Shown one piece after another: positions 1-7,344 of a stretch of 32,965 bases of DNA. Each line of letters starts with the position of its first letter. The first letter of the stretch is position 1. This DNA is from Clostridia bacterium. GTDB taxonomy: Bacteria > Bacillota > Clostridia > Peptostreptococcales > Anaerovoracaceae. The position numbers and the translations under genes were made by a program. The notes below the pieces were generated by a model. The model was given only the letters and a program-made list of their open reading frames with translations, was not told where the DNA came from and searched no databases. The DNA is taken from positions 1-32,965 of the forward strand of contig JAILDT010000064.1 of NCBI GenBank assembly GCA_024689085.1, written 5' to 3'.

Positions 1-1
1 T

Positions 2-31
2 CCATGGACAGAGGAGGATCTGGAACAGTAG
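2..31 (+). CDS. C-terminal tail of an upstream gene (partial)
   Basis: Read from base 2, the window opens with a short open frame ending PWTEEDLEQ and a TAG stop at 29-31, 15 bases before the methyltransferase start. The acidic tail is plausible protein sequence and the spacing fits the same operon. Only about nine codons are visible, so the gene cannot be identified; mltG is often found upstream of this methyltransferase in Firmicutes, but nothing here proves that. Confidence 0.3.
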   Translation, partial: PWTEEDLEQ

Positions 32-46
32 AAGCTCATAACCTGC

Positions 47-721
47 ATGAACATTACCAATGAAATAATTTCATCGTACATTGACAACCTTTATGTTAAT
101 GAGAACAGAAGACTTGAGGAACTCCGGCAATTCGCCGAAGAGCATTATGTTCCAATCATTCTGAAGGACACGGAAAAACTCCTCAAAGTCATTATGCGGC
201 TGAAAGAGCCTGCTCGCGTGCTGGAAATCGGTACTGCAGTGGGCTATTCGTCGTGTGTATTTGCAGATTGCTGTGATTGCAGCGTACTGACCATCGAATC
301 GGATGAAGAGGCCGCAAAAGCAGCCCGCACCAACATCGATAACCTGGGGTTTGCGGATCGGGTGGAAGTTCTTGTTGGCGACGCACGTGAGGTTCTCATC
401 GGACTCGACACAGCAGAATCCTTTGATATTCTCTTCATCGACGCTGCCAAAAGCCACTACCGGGAATTCTGGGATCTGGCGATGCCTCTGATGAAAGATG
501 ACAGCATGATCATATGCGATAACGTTCTCATGAGAGGGATGACCGCGTCGGATGAATATGACAATAAAGGGAAACACAGGACGTCGATCAACCGCATGCG
601 GGAATTCATTGCATACATCAATGGTCTGGACTACGCAGATACTGCCGTACTGCCAGTTGGCGATGGCGTTTCTATCAGTTTGATCGATAAAACACAGATA
701 GAGAAAAATGAAGAAAGTTGA
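47..721 (+). CDS. trmR: TrmR-type SAM-dependent O-methyltransferase (tRNA 5-hydroxyuridine)
   Basis: A 224-residue class I methyltransferase of the small metal-dependent O-methyltransferase family (catechol/caffeoyl-CoA type). The SAM motif LEIGTAVGYSS spans about 59-69, an acidic residue E84 closes strand 2, and the metal-site positions are D132 (in FIDAAK), D158 and N159. In Bacillus subtilis the homolog YrrM/TrmR methylates 5-hydroxyuridine at tRNA position 34, and its gene sits next to the U32 hydroxylases, as here. The next gene overlaps by 14 bases, so the two are probably translationally coupled. The ATG at 47 has no good ribosome binding site, but an in-frame TAG at 29 rules out any much earlier start. 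The tRNA role is inferred from family and neighbour; a generic O-methyltransferase remains possible. Confidence 0.82.
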   Translation: MNITNEIISSYIDNLYVNENRRLEELRQFAEEHYVPIILKDTEKLLKVIMRLKEPARVLEIGTAVGYSSCVFADCCDCSVLTIESDEEAAKAARTNIDNLGFADRVEVLVGDAREVLIGLDTAESFDILFIDAAKSHYREFWDLAMPLMKDDSMIICDNVLMRGMTASDEYDNKGKHRTSINRMREFIAYINGLDYADTAVLPVGDGVSISLIDKTQIEKNEES

Positions 722-1931
722 GCTGCTGGCTCCGGCCGGCGACCTGGAAAAACTGAAAATTGCAGTGGAATACGGCGCTGATGCAGTCTACTTTGGCGGC
801 GAGATGTTTTCTCTGCGGGCAGGCGCGGGTAACATGACCGCGGACGAAATGCGGGAAGGGACCGCATACGCTCACAGCCGCGGCGTGCGGTGCCACCTGG
901 CGCTCAACGTCTACGCCCACAATGAGGACATCGCGCCTCTGCGCAGTTATCTAAAGGAGATCAGGGCGATCCCTGTGGACGCCTATATCGTTTCGGATCC
1001 CGCCGTGATGCAGCTTCTTCGTGCTGAGATTCCGGACGCGGAGATTCACCTCTCTACACAGGCCAATACGACCAACTATCTGACCGCCAATTACTGGAGA
1101 GAACAGGGCGTAAAACGTCTGGTTCTGGCCAGGGAGCTGAGTCTGGACGAGATCCGTGAGATCAGAGCCAATCTGCCGGAAGACACGGAACTGGAGGCTT
1201 TTGTACACGGTGCGATGTGCATTTCCTATTCGGGGAGATGCCTCCTGAGCAACTTTATGACGGGCCGGGACGCCAACAGAGGCGCCTGCGCTCATCCATG
1301 CAGATACAAATACAGAGTCGAGGAGGAAAAGCGGCCTGGCGAATACTGGCCGGTGGAAGAGGATGACCGCGGCACATACATTTTCAACAGCAAAGATCTG
1401 TGCATGCTGGAGCATCTGCCGGAACTCATCGAAGCCGGCATCGATTCCTTCAAGATCGAAGGGCGCATGAAGAGCATCTTCTATATCGCCCACGTCATCA
1501 AGGCCTACCGTACAGCTCTGGACGCCTATTATAAGGACCCGGAAGGCTATCGGTACGATCCGGCATGGGCGGAGGAGATGTGCAAGGCCAGCCATCGTGA
1601 CTTCACCACTGGTTTCTACTTCCGGAAACCGGACAGTGGCGCCCAGGAATACAGCAGCAGTTCCTACATCCGTGACTATGCCTTCACAGGACTGGTCAAA
1701 AACTATGATCCTGCGACAGGTATCGCTGTCGTGGAACAGCGGAACAAAATGGACATCGGCGATACCATCGAGGTCTTTGGACCGGATGGCGCCGCTTTCA
1801 CACAAAAACTTGATTACATGTCGGATGAGGAGGGAAACGCCGTTTCCTCGGCACCGCATCCGCAGCAGATTTTACAAATCAAAATGGCTCAGCCGGTGGC
1901 TGAGATGTACATGCTCAGAAAGGAGAAATAA
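708..1931 (+). CDS. U32 peptidase-family tRNA uridine hydroxylase (TrhP-like)
   Basis: A 407-residue member of the peptidase U32 family. It opens with the family signature LLAPAGDLEKLKIAV and then GADAVYFGG. Four cysteines have the spacing expected for the iron-sulfur cluster of U32 hydroxylases: C171, C178 (in HGAMCISYSGRC), C194 and C232 (in FNSKDLC); C198 is an extra nearby cysteine. Despite the family name, characterised members (TrhP, RlhA, UbiU) are prephenate- or oxygen-dependent hydroxylases rather than proteases. TrhP makes 5-hydroxyuridine at tRNA U34, the substrate of TrmR, and the upstream overlapping gene is TrmR-like. B. subtilis carries two U32 genes (trhP1, trhP2) here; this locus has one. 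The ATG overlaps the trmR end by 14 bases. Confidence 0.85.
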   Translation: MKKVELLAPAGDLEKLKIAVEYGADAVYFGGEMFSLRAGAGNMTADEMREGTAYAHSRGVRCHLALNVYAHNEDIAPLRSYLKEIRAIPVDAYIVSDPAVMQLLRAEIPDAEIHLSTQANTTNYLTANYWREQGVKRLVLARELSLDEIREIRANLPEDTELEAFVHGAMCISYSGRCLLSNFMTGRDANRGACAHPCRYKYRVEEEKRPGEYWPVEEDDRGTYIFNSKDLCMLEHLPELIEAGIDSFKIEGRMKSIFYIAHVIKAYRTALDAYYKDPEGYRYDPAWAEEMCKASHRDFTTGFYFRKPDSGAQEYSSSSYIRDYAFTGLVKNYDPATGIAVVEQRNKMDIGDTIEVFGPDGAAFTQKLDYMSDEEGNAVSSAPHPQQILQIKMAQPVAEMYMLRKEK

Positions 1932-1934
1932 CTG

Positions 1935-3272
1935 ATGTCAGAGGGTCCTTTGCTTCCCTTATGGGGCGTGATCATAGGCCTGGCGCTCATCATCATCAAC
2001 GCATGGTTCGCTGCAGCGCGCAAATCAATATCGGAATCCAACAAGACAAAGCTCAGGGAGCTGGCCGACGACGGCAATGGCAGAGCAAAAGCAGCACTCC
2101 CGGTTGTGGAAAACCCATCGGTTTATAAACTGTCGACCAGAGTGCTGAATGTCATCATCTACATGATTTACTGCCTGATCTGCATGGTTCTGATCGGCAT
2201 TCCGCTTTACGTAAAGTTCATGGCTATGTGGGAATCGGAGACGGCATCGATGATCGTCGCATTTCTCATCGTGTTCATCATTTCCCTGATCATACTCATG
2301 GCACTGGGAGAAATGCTGCCGAGAAGAATCGCCATGCAGCACGCGGAAGGAGTTCTCATGACCACAGCGGGCACCATTAAGGTGGTCAGCGTGATCCTGA
2401 AACCTGTCACCGCATGTATCGCAGGACTGGCGATCCTCTTCCTGAAACTATTCCGTCAGAGAGCGGATCTCAACGACAACGAGTACTCGGAAGAGGACAT
2501 CGTCGACATGCTGGAAGCAGGGCAGGAGAGCGGCGAACTGAAGGAAGAAGGCAAGAAGATGATCACTGGCGTATTTGCCTTCGACGATATCCTTGCCTAT
2601 GAAATCATGACGCCGCGGACGGATGTTTTTGCAATTGATATCAACGATCCGGCGGAAGAGTACATCGATGAGCTTATGAGCCTGAAGTACTCCCGTATCC
2701 CGGTTTATGAGGATGACAACGACAACATCATCGGCATTCTCAATATCAAAGACTATCTGATTCAGGCGAGACAGCAGGGTTTCGACAACGTTGACATCAG
2801 ATCCATTCTGAGGACGCCTTACTTCGTACCTGAAACGAAGAATATTGACTCGCTCTTCTTTGAACTGCAGAAGACGAAGCAGCAGATTGCCATTCTGATC
2901 GATGAGTACGGCGGATTCTGCGGTATCGTCACCATGGAAGATATCATCGAAGAGGTCATGGGAGAGATTGATGACGAATATGATGAAGAAGAGCAGGAAC
3001 TGACCAAGATCGGTGAGAATCTGTACCTCATCGAAGGAAGCATGTATCTGGACGATATCAACGAAGAACTGGGTACAAATCTGGAATCCGAAGACTCCGA
3101 AACCATCGGCGGATTCATCATCGATATGTTCGGCGAGATACCGGATGAAGACGATCTGGGCAAGAAAATGGAATGGGAGAATCTTGAATTTACCATCGAT
3201 TCCGTGAAAGACAGACGTATTGAGAAAGTCATTATGAAGATCAACGAAAAAGAAGATAAGGATAAGGAATAA
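1935..3272 (+). CDS. CorC/HlyC-family DUF21-CBS membrane protein
   Basis: A 445-residue protein with the CNNM/CorC layout: an N-terminal DUF21 membrane domain with hydrophobic segments at about 8-27, 64-88, 100-125 and 144-165, a CBS pair from about 225 to 345 starting with the hallmark MTPRTDVFAID, and a C-terminal CorC/HlyC transporter-associated domain from about 355. The family exports or regulates Mg2+ (sometimes Co2+) across the inner membrane. The DUF21 motif GEMLPRRIA (usually GE..PK.IA) is present, but the first helix reads WFAAARKSISES where most members have an ASETA-like sequence with a conserved Glu, so the membrane site may be altered. A GGAG site lies about 9 bases before the ATG. 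The stop codon overlaps the next ATG by one base (TAATG). Confidence 0.85.
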   Translation: MSEGPLLPLWGVIIGLALIIINAWFAAARKSISESNKTKLRELADDGNGRAKAALPVVENPSVYKLSTRVLNVIIYMIYCLICMVLIGIPLYVKFMAMWESETASMIVAFLIVFIISLIILMALGEMLPRRIAMQHAEGVLMTTAGTIKVVSVILKPVTACIAGLAILFLKLFRQRADLNDNEYSEEDIVDMLEAGQESGELKEEGKKMITGVFAFDDILAYEIMTPRTDVFAIDINDPAEEYIDELMSLKYSRIPVYEDDNDNIIGILNIKDYLIQARQQGFDNVDIRSILRTPYFVPETKNIDSLFFELQKTKQQIAILIDEYGGFCGIVTMEDIIEEVMGEIDDEYDEEEQELTKIGENLYLIEGSMYLDDINEELGTNLESEDSETIGGFIIDMFGEIPDEDDLGKKMEWENLEFTIDSVKDRRIEKVIMKINEKEDKDKE

Positions 3273-3661
3273 TGGCGGAGGATAAAGTTAAAGTTAAGGA
3301 CAAGGATAAAAAGGATAAAGATGAAGAAGTTTTAACGGTATCCGATGACGTGCTGGCGGTATGCGCCATCAATGCGACCCTGAAGACGGACGGTGTTGCG
3401 GAAATGGCCGGTGGTATTACAAATACGATCAGCAAGAGTATACGGGGTAAGGAACTGGTCGCCAAAGGTGCGAAAGTGACAAGGAACAACGATGAAATCG
3501 ATATCGATCTTCACGTGATTGTTTCCTATGGCTGCAAGATTCCGCAGACGGCCTGGGATATCCAGGAGAACGTGAAGAATGAAATCCGCAGCATGACAAA
3601 CATGAGACTCAACGCTGTGAATATCCATGTCGAGGGAGTGAAGAAAAATGACCAGAAATGA
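3272..3661 (+). CDS. Asp23/Gls24 family protein (YqhY-like)
   Basis: A 129-residue Asp23/Gls24-family protein. The N-terminal 20 residues are a highly charged Lys/Asp tail, followed by the conserved core with VLTVSDDVLAVCAINA, then GVAEMAGG and the C-terminal helix ending VNIHVEGV. No signal peptide or membrane segment is visible. In B. subtilis yqhY lies directly upstream of nusB, between accC and nusB, and is linked to control of fatty acid synthesis; the same pairing with nusB occurs here without acc genes. The protein is probably cytosolic, with a supportive or regulatory role in envelope or lipid metabolism. It overlaps the preceding stop by one base and nusB by 14 bases. Confidence 0.85.
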   Translation: MAEDKVKVKDKDKKDKDEEVLTVSDDVLAVCAINATLKTDGVAEMAGGITNTISKSIRGKELVAKGAKVTRNNDEIDIDLHVIVSYGCKIPQTAWDIQENVKNEIRSMTNMRLNAVNIHVEGVKKNDQK

Positions 3662-4052
3662 CGCGCGCGAAATCATGATGCAGATCCTCTACGAAATGGA
3701 TGCTCAGAAGTCACTGGATCAGGAGAAAGCCCAGCAACTGGCTTCTGAGAGGCTTCCGGGCGACCATGCTGTGAGAGGGGGGAATCTGCTTTCCGAGACT
3801 GTCACTCATCTTGAGGAAATCGATGCGGACATCAACAAATATGCGTCACGCTGGAAGACCAGCAGGATGCCAAAAGTTGATCTGGCCATCATGCGGCTTG
3901 CCTGTGGGGAAATCAGATACTGCGATGATATCCCTGAAGCTGTGACCATCAACGAAGCCATCAACATGGCGAAGAAATACAGTACGGACAACTCAGCGCG
4001 GTTTATCCATGGGGTCCTGGGCGCCATTACCAAGGGAAACAAAGATGACTGA
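3648..4052 (+). CDS. nusB: Transcription antitermination factor NusB
   Basis: A 134-residue all-helical protein of normal NusB length. The N-terminal RNA-binding stretch is TRNDAREIMMQILYEMD, and the C-terminal half carries the conserved VDLAIMRLACGEIRYCDDIPEAV and INEAINMAKKYSTDNSARFIHGVLG blocks. NusB pairs with NusE (ribosomal protein S10) on boxA RNA to support antitermination of rRNA operons. The gene overlaps the upstream Asp23 gene by 14 bases and the next gene by 8 bases, so expression is likely coupled. Confidence 0.95.
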   Translation: MTRNDAREIMMQILYEMDAQKSLDQEKAQQLASERLPGDHAVRGGNLLSETVTHLEEIDADINKYASRWKTSRMPKVDLAIMRLACGEIRYCDDIPEAVTINEAINMAKKYSTDNSARFIHGVLGAITKGNKDD

Positions 4053-5055
4053 GAAGTATGTCCTGGGACTGGATACGAGCAATTATAAAACCTCTGTCGC
4101 TATTGTCAGCGGCGGCAAAATTGTGGCTGATCTGCGCCGGTTCCTGACTGTGAAGGAAGGGCAGAGGGGTCTCCGTCAGTCGGAAGCGCTGTTCCAGCAC
4201 GTACAGAACCTTCCGGAACTGCTTGCGCTGCTCCGCCAGCGTTATGACGGCAGCATCGACGCGGTCGCCTATTCGACAAGACCGAGGGCTGTTGATGGCT
4301 CCTATATGCCGTGTTTTACAGCAGGTCGAAGCTGTGCCGTATCCATCGGATCGGCGCTCGATGTGCCGACCGTCGGCTTTTCTCATCAGGAAGGCCATAT
4401 GGAAGCGGTGCTTTCTGCTTTTGCAGAGAGACCGGAAGGAGAATTCGCCGCATGCCACTTCTCCGGAGGGACATGCGAATTATTGAAAATTACACAAAAG
4501 GAACATAAGCCAGGAGACTTCGCTTCATTCGAGGAACTCTGCGGCGAGCGTTCCTTCTACGAAATAGAGATTACAGGCGGGACGAAAGATATTTCCTATG
4601 GGCAGGTCCTGGACAGAGCCGGCGTCGCTATGGGATTGCCGTTTCCGTGCGGACAGGCTCTGGACGATATAGCGCTTTCTGCCGCATACAGCACAGATAT
4701 GCTGACCGGCATCAAAGTGACGGACGCAGCAATGCACCTATCCGGATTCGATACGCAGATCCGAAACAGAGTATCTGCTCTGCAGGAATCGGGAGAACCT
4801 GTCGAACCACTGATTCGAGAGGCCTTTGAGAAGATTTCAGAGTCCATGATCCGGATGATTCTTCAAGGCATGGAAAAGGCTGAAACGGACCGTATTTATA
4901 TGTCCGGCGGCGTTTCGTCCAGCCGTTTTATAAGAGAAACCATTACAGAAAGGCTGCGGGAAAAAGGAATCCGCGCATACTTTGCCGGCGGCGATCTGTC
5001 TTCGGACAACGCTATAGGCACAGCGCTTCTGGGCAGCAGATTATTATGGGACTGA
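4045..5055 (+). CDS. TsaD/Kae1-like M22 family paralog
   Basis: A 336-residue ASKHA-fold protein related to TsaD (tRNA t6A synthesis) but divergent. It opens LGLDTSNYKTSVAIV, and the metal-binding HxxxH is present as H114 and H118 (SHQEGHMEA). D321 in SSDNAIG matches the third metal ligand of TsaD, and a phosphate-binding MSGGVSSS loop is present, so the metal site looks intact. True TsaD is normally encoded elsewhere; a second M22 copy just before xseA is something I recall from clostridial genomes, often labelled O-sialoglycoprotein endopeptidase. Its own function is not established. I chose the ATG at 4045, which has an AAGGGA site and aligns with the family start, over an earlier in-frame ATG at 4009 that would overlap nusB by 44 bases. 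It overlaps xseA by 10 bases. Confidence 0.8.
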   Translation: MTEKYVLGLDTSNYKTSVAIVSGGKIVADLRRFLTVKEGQRGLRQSEALFQHVQNLPELLALLRQRYDGSIDAVAYSTRPRAVDGSYMPCFTAGRSCAVSIGSALDVPTVGFSHQEGHMEAVLSAFAERPEGEFAACHFSGGTCELLKITQKEHKPGDFASFEELCGERSFYEIEITGGTKDISYGQVLDRAGVAMGLPFPCGQALDDIALSAAYSTDMLTGIKVTDAAMHLSGFDTQIRNRVSALQESGEPVEPLIREAFEKISESMIRMILQGMEKAETDRIYMSGGVSSSRFIRETITERLREKGIRAYFAGGDLSSDNAIGTALLGSRLLWD

Positions 5056-6248
5056 AACCAATCCGTGTTGGACAGCTGAATAACTACATCGGACGGGTGC
5101 TGAAGACGGATCCTATTCTGGGCAACGTATCTGTGATTGGAGAAATCAGCAACCTGAAGTTTCACAGTTCAGGGCATGTGTATTTCTCCTTGAAAGACGA
5201 AACCAGCAAAGTGAACTGTTTTCTGGCTGCATCCAACCTGGAACGGATCACCTGTCCTATGGAAGAGGGCATGGAGATCATCGCGTCAGGATATATTTCC
5301 GTGTACGAACGGGGCGGATATTATTCCCTGAACATCCGTGATATCGAAGTGAACGGAGAGGGCCAGCTCGCCATCCAGTATGAAAAGCTGAAGGCAAAAC
5401 TGGAAAAGGAAGGTCTTTTCTCGGCGGAGCACAAGAAACCGCTTCCGGAATTTCCTGCGAAGATCGCAGTCGTGACTTCAGAAACCGGAGCGGCGGTGCG
5501 GGATATCATCCGGACCATCAAAAACAAAAACGATTATGTGGATATTCTCGTGTATCCTGTCCTCGTGCAGGGACCGGCTGCAGCACAGGATATCGCCAAC
5601 GCTCTCAAAGATATCAATGCGCATTACAAGGATATCGATGTGATCATCACAGGACGCGGCGGCGGATCCATGGAGGAACTGTGGGCATTTAATGAGGAAA
5701 TTGTCGCCCGCAGCATTTTCGTTTCGGAGATCCCGGTCATATCCGCTGTCGGCCATGAGACGGATTTCACGATTTCCGATTTCACAGCTGATTTCAGAGC
5801 GGCAACACCGACGGCTGCTGCAGAGATGGCAGTCCCTGACACTGGGGAACTGAGAGAGTATCTCAGAAGCAAGAAAGAGGAACTCGCGTCCAGCCTTATC
5901 GGTCAGATCGATTTGCGGAAGAACAGACTGTCCGCTCTGGATCCGAACGTTTTCTCAAAAGGCATTGCGACAAGAATTGCCTATGAGCAGATGAATGCGG
6001 ATCGGATCATTGAATCCATGGCAGACAGTTTGAAAAACAGAATCGCATCAGGAAGGGACCGCATCGAACTGCTGAAAGCCCTGCTGGAGGCCGCCGATCC
6101 GAAGGCCATACTCGCCAGAGGATACAGTGTGGTGACTGACGAGAAGGGAAGTGTGATCAGCAGAGCCGACAAACTGAAGGTCGGACAGAACGTTACGATT
6201 GAAACTGGCTCGGGCAGTGCCCGGGCGGAGATCACCAGTATAAACTGA
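5046..6248 (+). CDS. xseA: Exodeoxyribonuclease VII large subunit
   Basis: A 400-residue XseA of typical length. The N-terminal OB-fold (about 5-100) includes GEISNLKFHSSGHVYFSLKD. The catalytic core follows, with the signature GRGGGSMEELWAFN and then ISAVGHETDFTISDFTADFRAATPTAAAE. The C-terminal part is helical, ending with the LARGYSVV block. With XseB it forms exonuclease VII, which degrades single-stranded DNA into oligonucleotides during repair. The ATG overlaps the end of the upstream M22 gene by 10 bases, and the small subunit follows after 13 bases. Confidence 0.96.
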   Translation: MGLKPIRVGQLNNYIGRVLKTDPILGNVSVIGEISNLKFHSSGHVYFSLKDETSKVNCFLAASNLERITCPMEEGMEIIASGYISVYERGGYYSLNIRDIEVNGEGQLAIQYEKLKAKLEKEGLFSAEHKKPLPEFPAKIAVVTSETGAAVRDIIRTIKNKNDYVDILVYPVLVQGPAAAQDIANALKDINAHYKDIDVIITGRGGGSMEELWAFNEEIVARSIFVSEIPVISAVGHETDFTISDFTADFRAATPTAAAEMAVPDTGELREYLRSKKEELASSLIGQIDLRKNRLSALDPNVFSKGIATRIAYEQMNADRIIESMADSLKNRIASGRDRIELLKALLEAADPKAILARGYSVVTDEKGSVISRADKLKVGQNVTIETGSGSARAEITSIN

Positions 6249-6261
6249 GGAGGATCCGAAG

Positions 6262-6450
6262 ATGGCAGAAAAAAAATTGACGTTTGAACAGTCACTGAAA
6301 AAGCTGGAGGAAGCTTCTGAAAAACTGAAATCACAGGAGACTTCTCTGGAAGACGCCATTAAGAACTACGAAGAAGGACTTAAGGCTTACAAGGAATGCT
6401 CGAAGATTCTGGAAGAAGCCCAGCAGAAAGTGGAGGTACTTACGAAATGA
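6262..6450 (+). CDS. xseB: Exodeoxyribonuclease VII small subunit
   Basis: A 62-residue protein of normal XseB length, a helical hairpin with the family sequence LTFEQSLKKLEEASEKL and the following SLEDAIKNYEEGL. Several copies wrap the XseA C-terminal helices. A strong GAGGAGG site precedes the ATG, and the stop overlaps the ispA start as ATGA. Confidence 0.95.
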   Translation: MAEKKLTFEQSLKKLEEASEKLKSQETSLEDAIKNYEEGLKAYKECSKILEEAQQKVEVLTK

Positions 6451-7343
6451 TTGACAGGACTTTTGATGAGTACAAGGCGCTTATCGACGAACATCTCATG
6501 GATTTCATCCCGGATATTGATCAGAAGAGCATTACACTTTATGACTCCATGCGGTACAGTCTGAACGCGGGCGGTAAGAGAATCCGTCCGGTTCTGCTTC
6601 TGGCAGCATGTGAATTCTGCGGCGGAACTGCGGAGGAAGCGCTGCCGTACGCCTGCGCGCTCGAATATCTGCATACGTATTCCCTGATCCACGATGATCT
6701 GCCTTGCATGGACGACGATGAACTTCGCCGCGGACAGCCGACAAACCACATGGTCTATGGTGACGGTGTCGCCACACTTGCCGGTGACGGACTGCAGGCA
6801 GCGGCCTATGAGGCCATGCAGAGAGATATGCTGTTGTACTTCGACAACTTCGACGCACTTAAGAGCAGAATCAGAGCTGCCTATGAAATTGCGAAGGGTG
6901 CCGGTGTGACCGGTATGGTTGCAGGTCAGATCGCAGATGTGGAAGCAGAGAACAAAAAAAGTTCAAAAGAACTTCTGGACTACATACATTTAACAAAAAC
7001 GGCTGCTATGATCGTAGGAGCAGTGAGAGCCGGCGCAAGGCTGGGGAACTGCTCTAAAGAAGATCTGGACAACCTCACAACCTATGCAGAGAATCTGGGA
7101 CTCGCCTTTCAGGTATGCGACGATATCCTCGACGTGGAAGGGGACCAGAAACTCCTCGGTAAGGAAGTTGGTCATGATGAAGCCAACAGCAAGGCAACCT
7201 ATCCGGCGCTGTACGGACTGGACGAATCAAAAGCGAAACTCCGTCAGCTGACGGACGCCGCCAAAGAAGCCCTTGCGGAGTACTATGACAACGCTGAACT
7301 ATTCGTCGAACTGGCGGAAACACTATCATCCAGAGTTTATTGA
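6447..7343 (+). CDS. ispA: Polyprenyl (geranyl/farnesyl) diphosphate synthase
   Basis: A 298-residue trans-isoprenyl diphosphate synthase. The first Asp-rich motif is DDLPCMDDD at 83-91 followed by RRG; the second is DDILD in FQVCDDILDVEGD. The GGKRIRP substrate-binding block is at 42-48. It condenses DMAPP/GPP with IPP to make short-chain prenyl diphosphates, usually farnesyl-PP, in the cytosol. I placed the start at ATG 6447, which overlaps the xseB stop as ATGA and has GGAGG 11 bases upstream, instead of a longer frame starting inside xseB. It adjoins dxs, the first step of the MEP pathway, so this operon supplies and uses isoprenoid precursors. Exact chain length cannot be read from sequence alone. 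Confidence 0.93.
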   Translation: MIDRTFDEYKALIDEHLMDFIPDIDQKSITLYDSMRYSLNAGGKRIRPVLLLAACEFCGGTAEEALPYACALEYLHTYSLIHDDLPCMDDDELRRGQPTNHMVYGDGVATLAGDGLQAAAYEAMQRDMLLYFDNFDALKSRIRAAYEIAKGAGVTGMVAGQIADVEAENKKSSKELLDYIHLTKTAAMIVGAVRAGARLGNCSKEDLDNLTTYAENLGLAFQVCDDILDVEGDQKLLGKEVGHDEANSKATYPALYGLDESKAKLRQLTDAAKEALAEYYDNAELFVELAETLSSRVY

Positions 7344-7344
7344 C

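Noticed and set aside
951-1859. Long minus-strand open frame opposite the U32 gene
   Set aside because: It is antisense to a clearly conserved gene and its translation resembles no known protein; treated as a shadow frame.
4009-4044. Longer start for the M22 gene
   Set aside because: The extra 12 residues look like antisense-free read of nusB sequence and the ATG at 4045 has the ribosome binding site and family-like opening.
7273-7344. Longer start for dxs inside ispA
   Set aside because: It would overlap ispA by 71 bases and adds residues not typical of Dxs; the ATG at 7345 gives the normal N-terminus.
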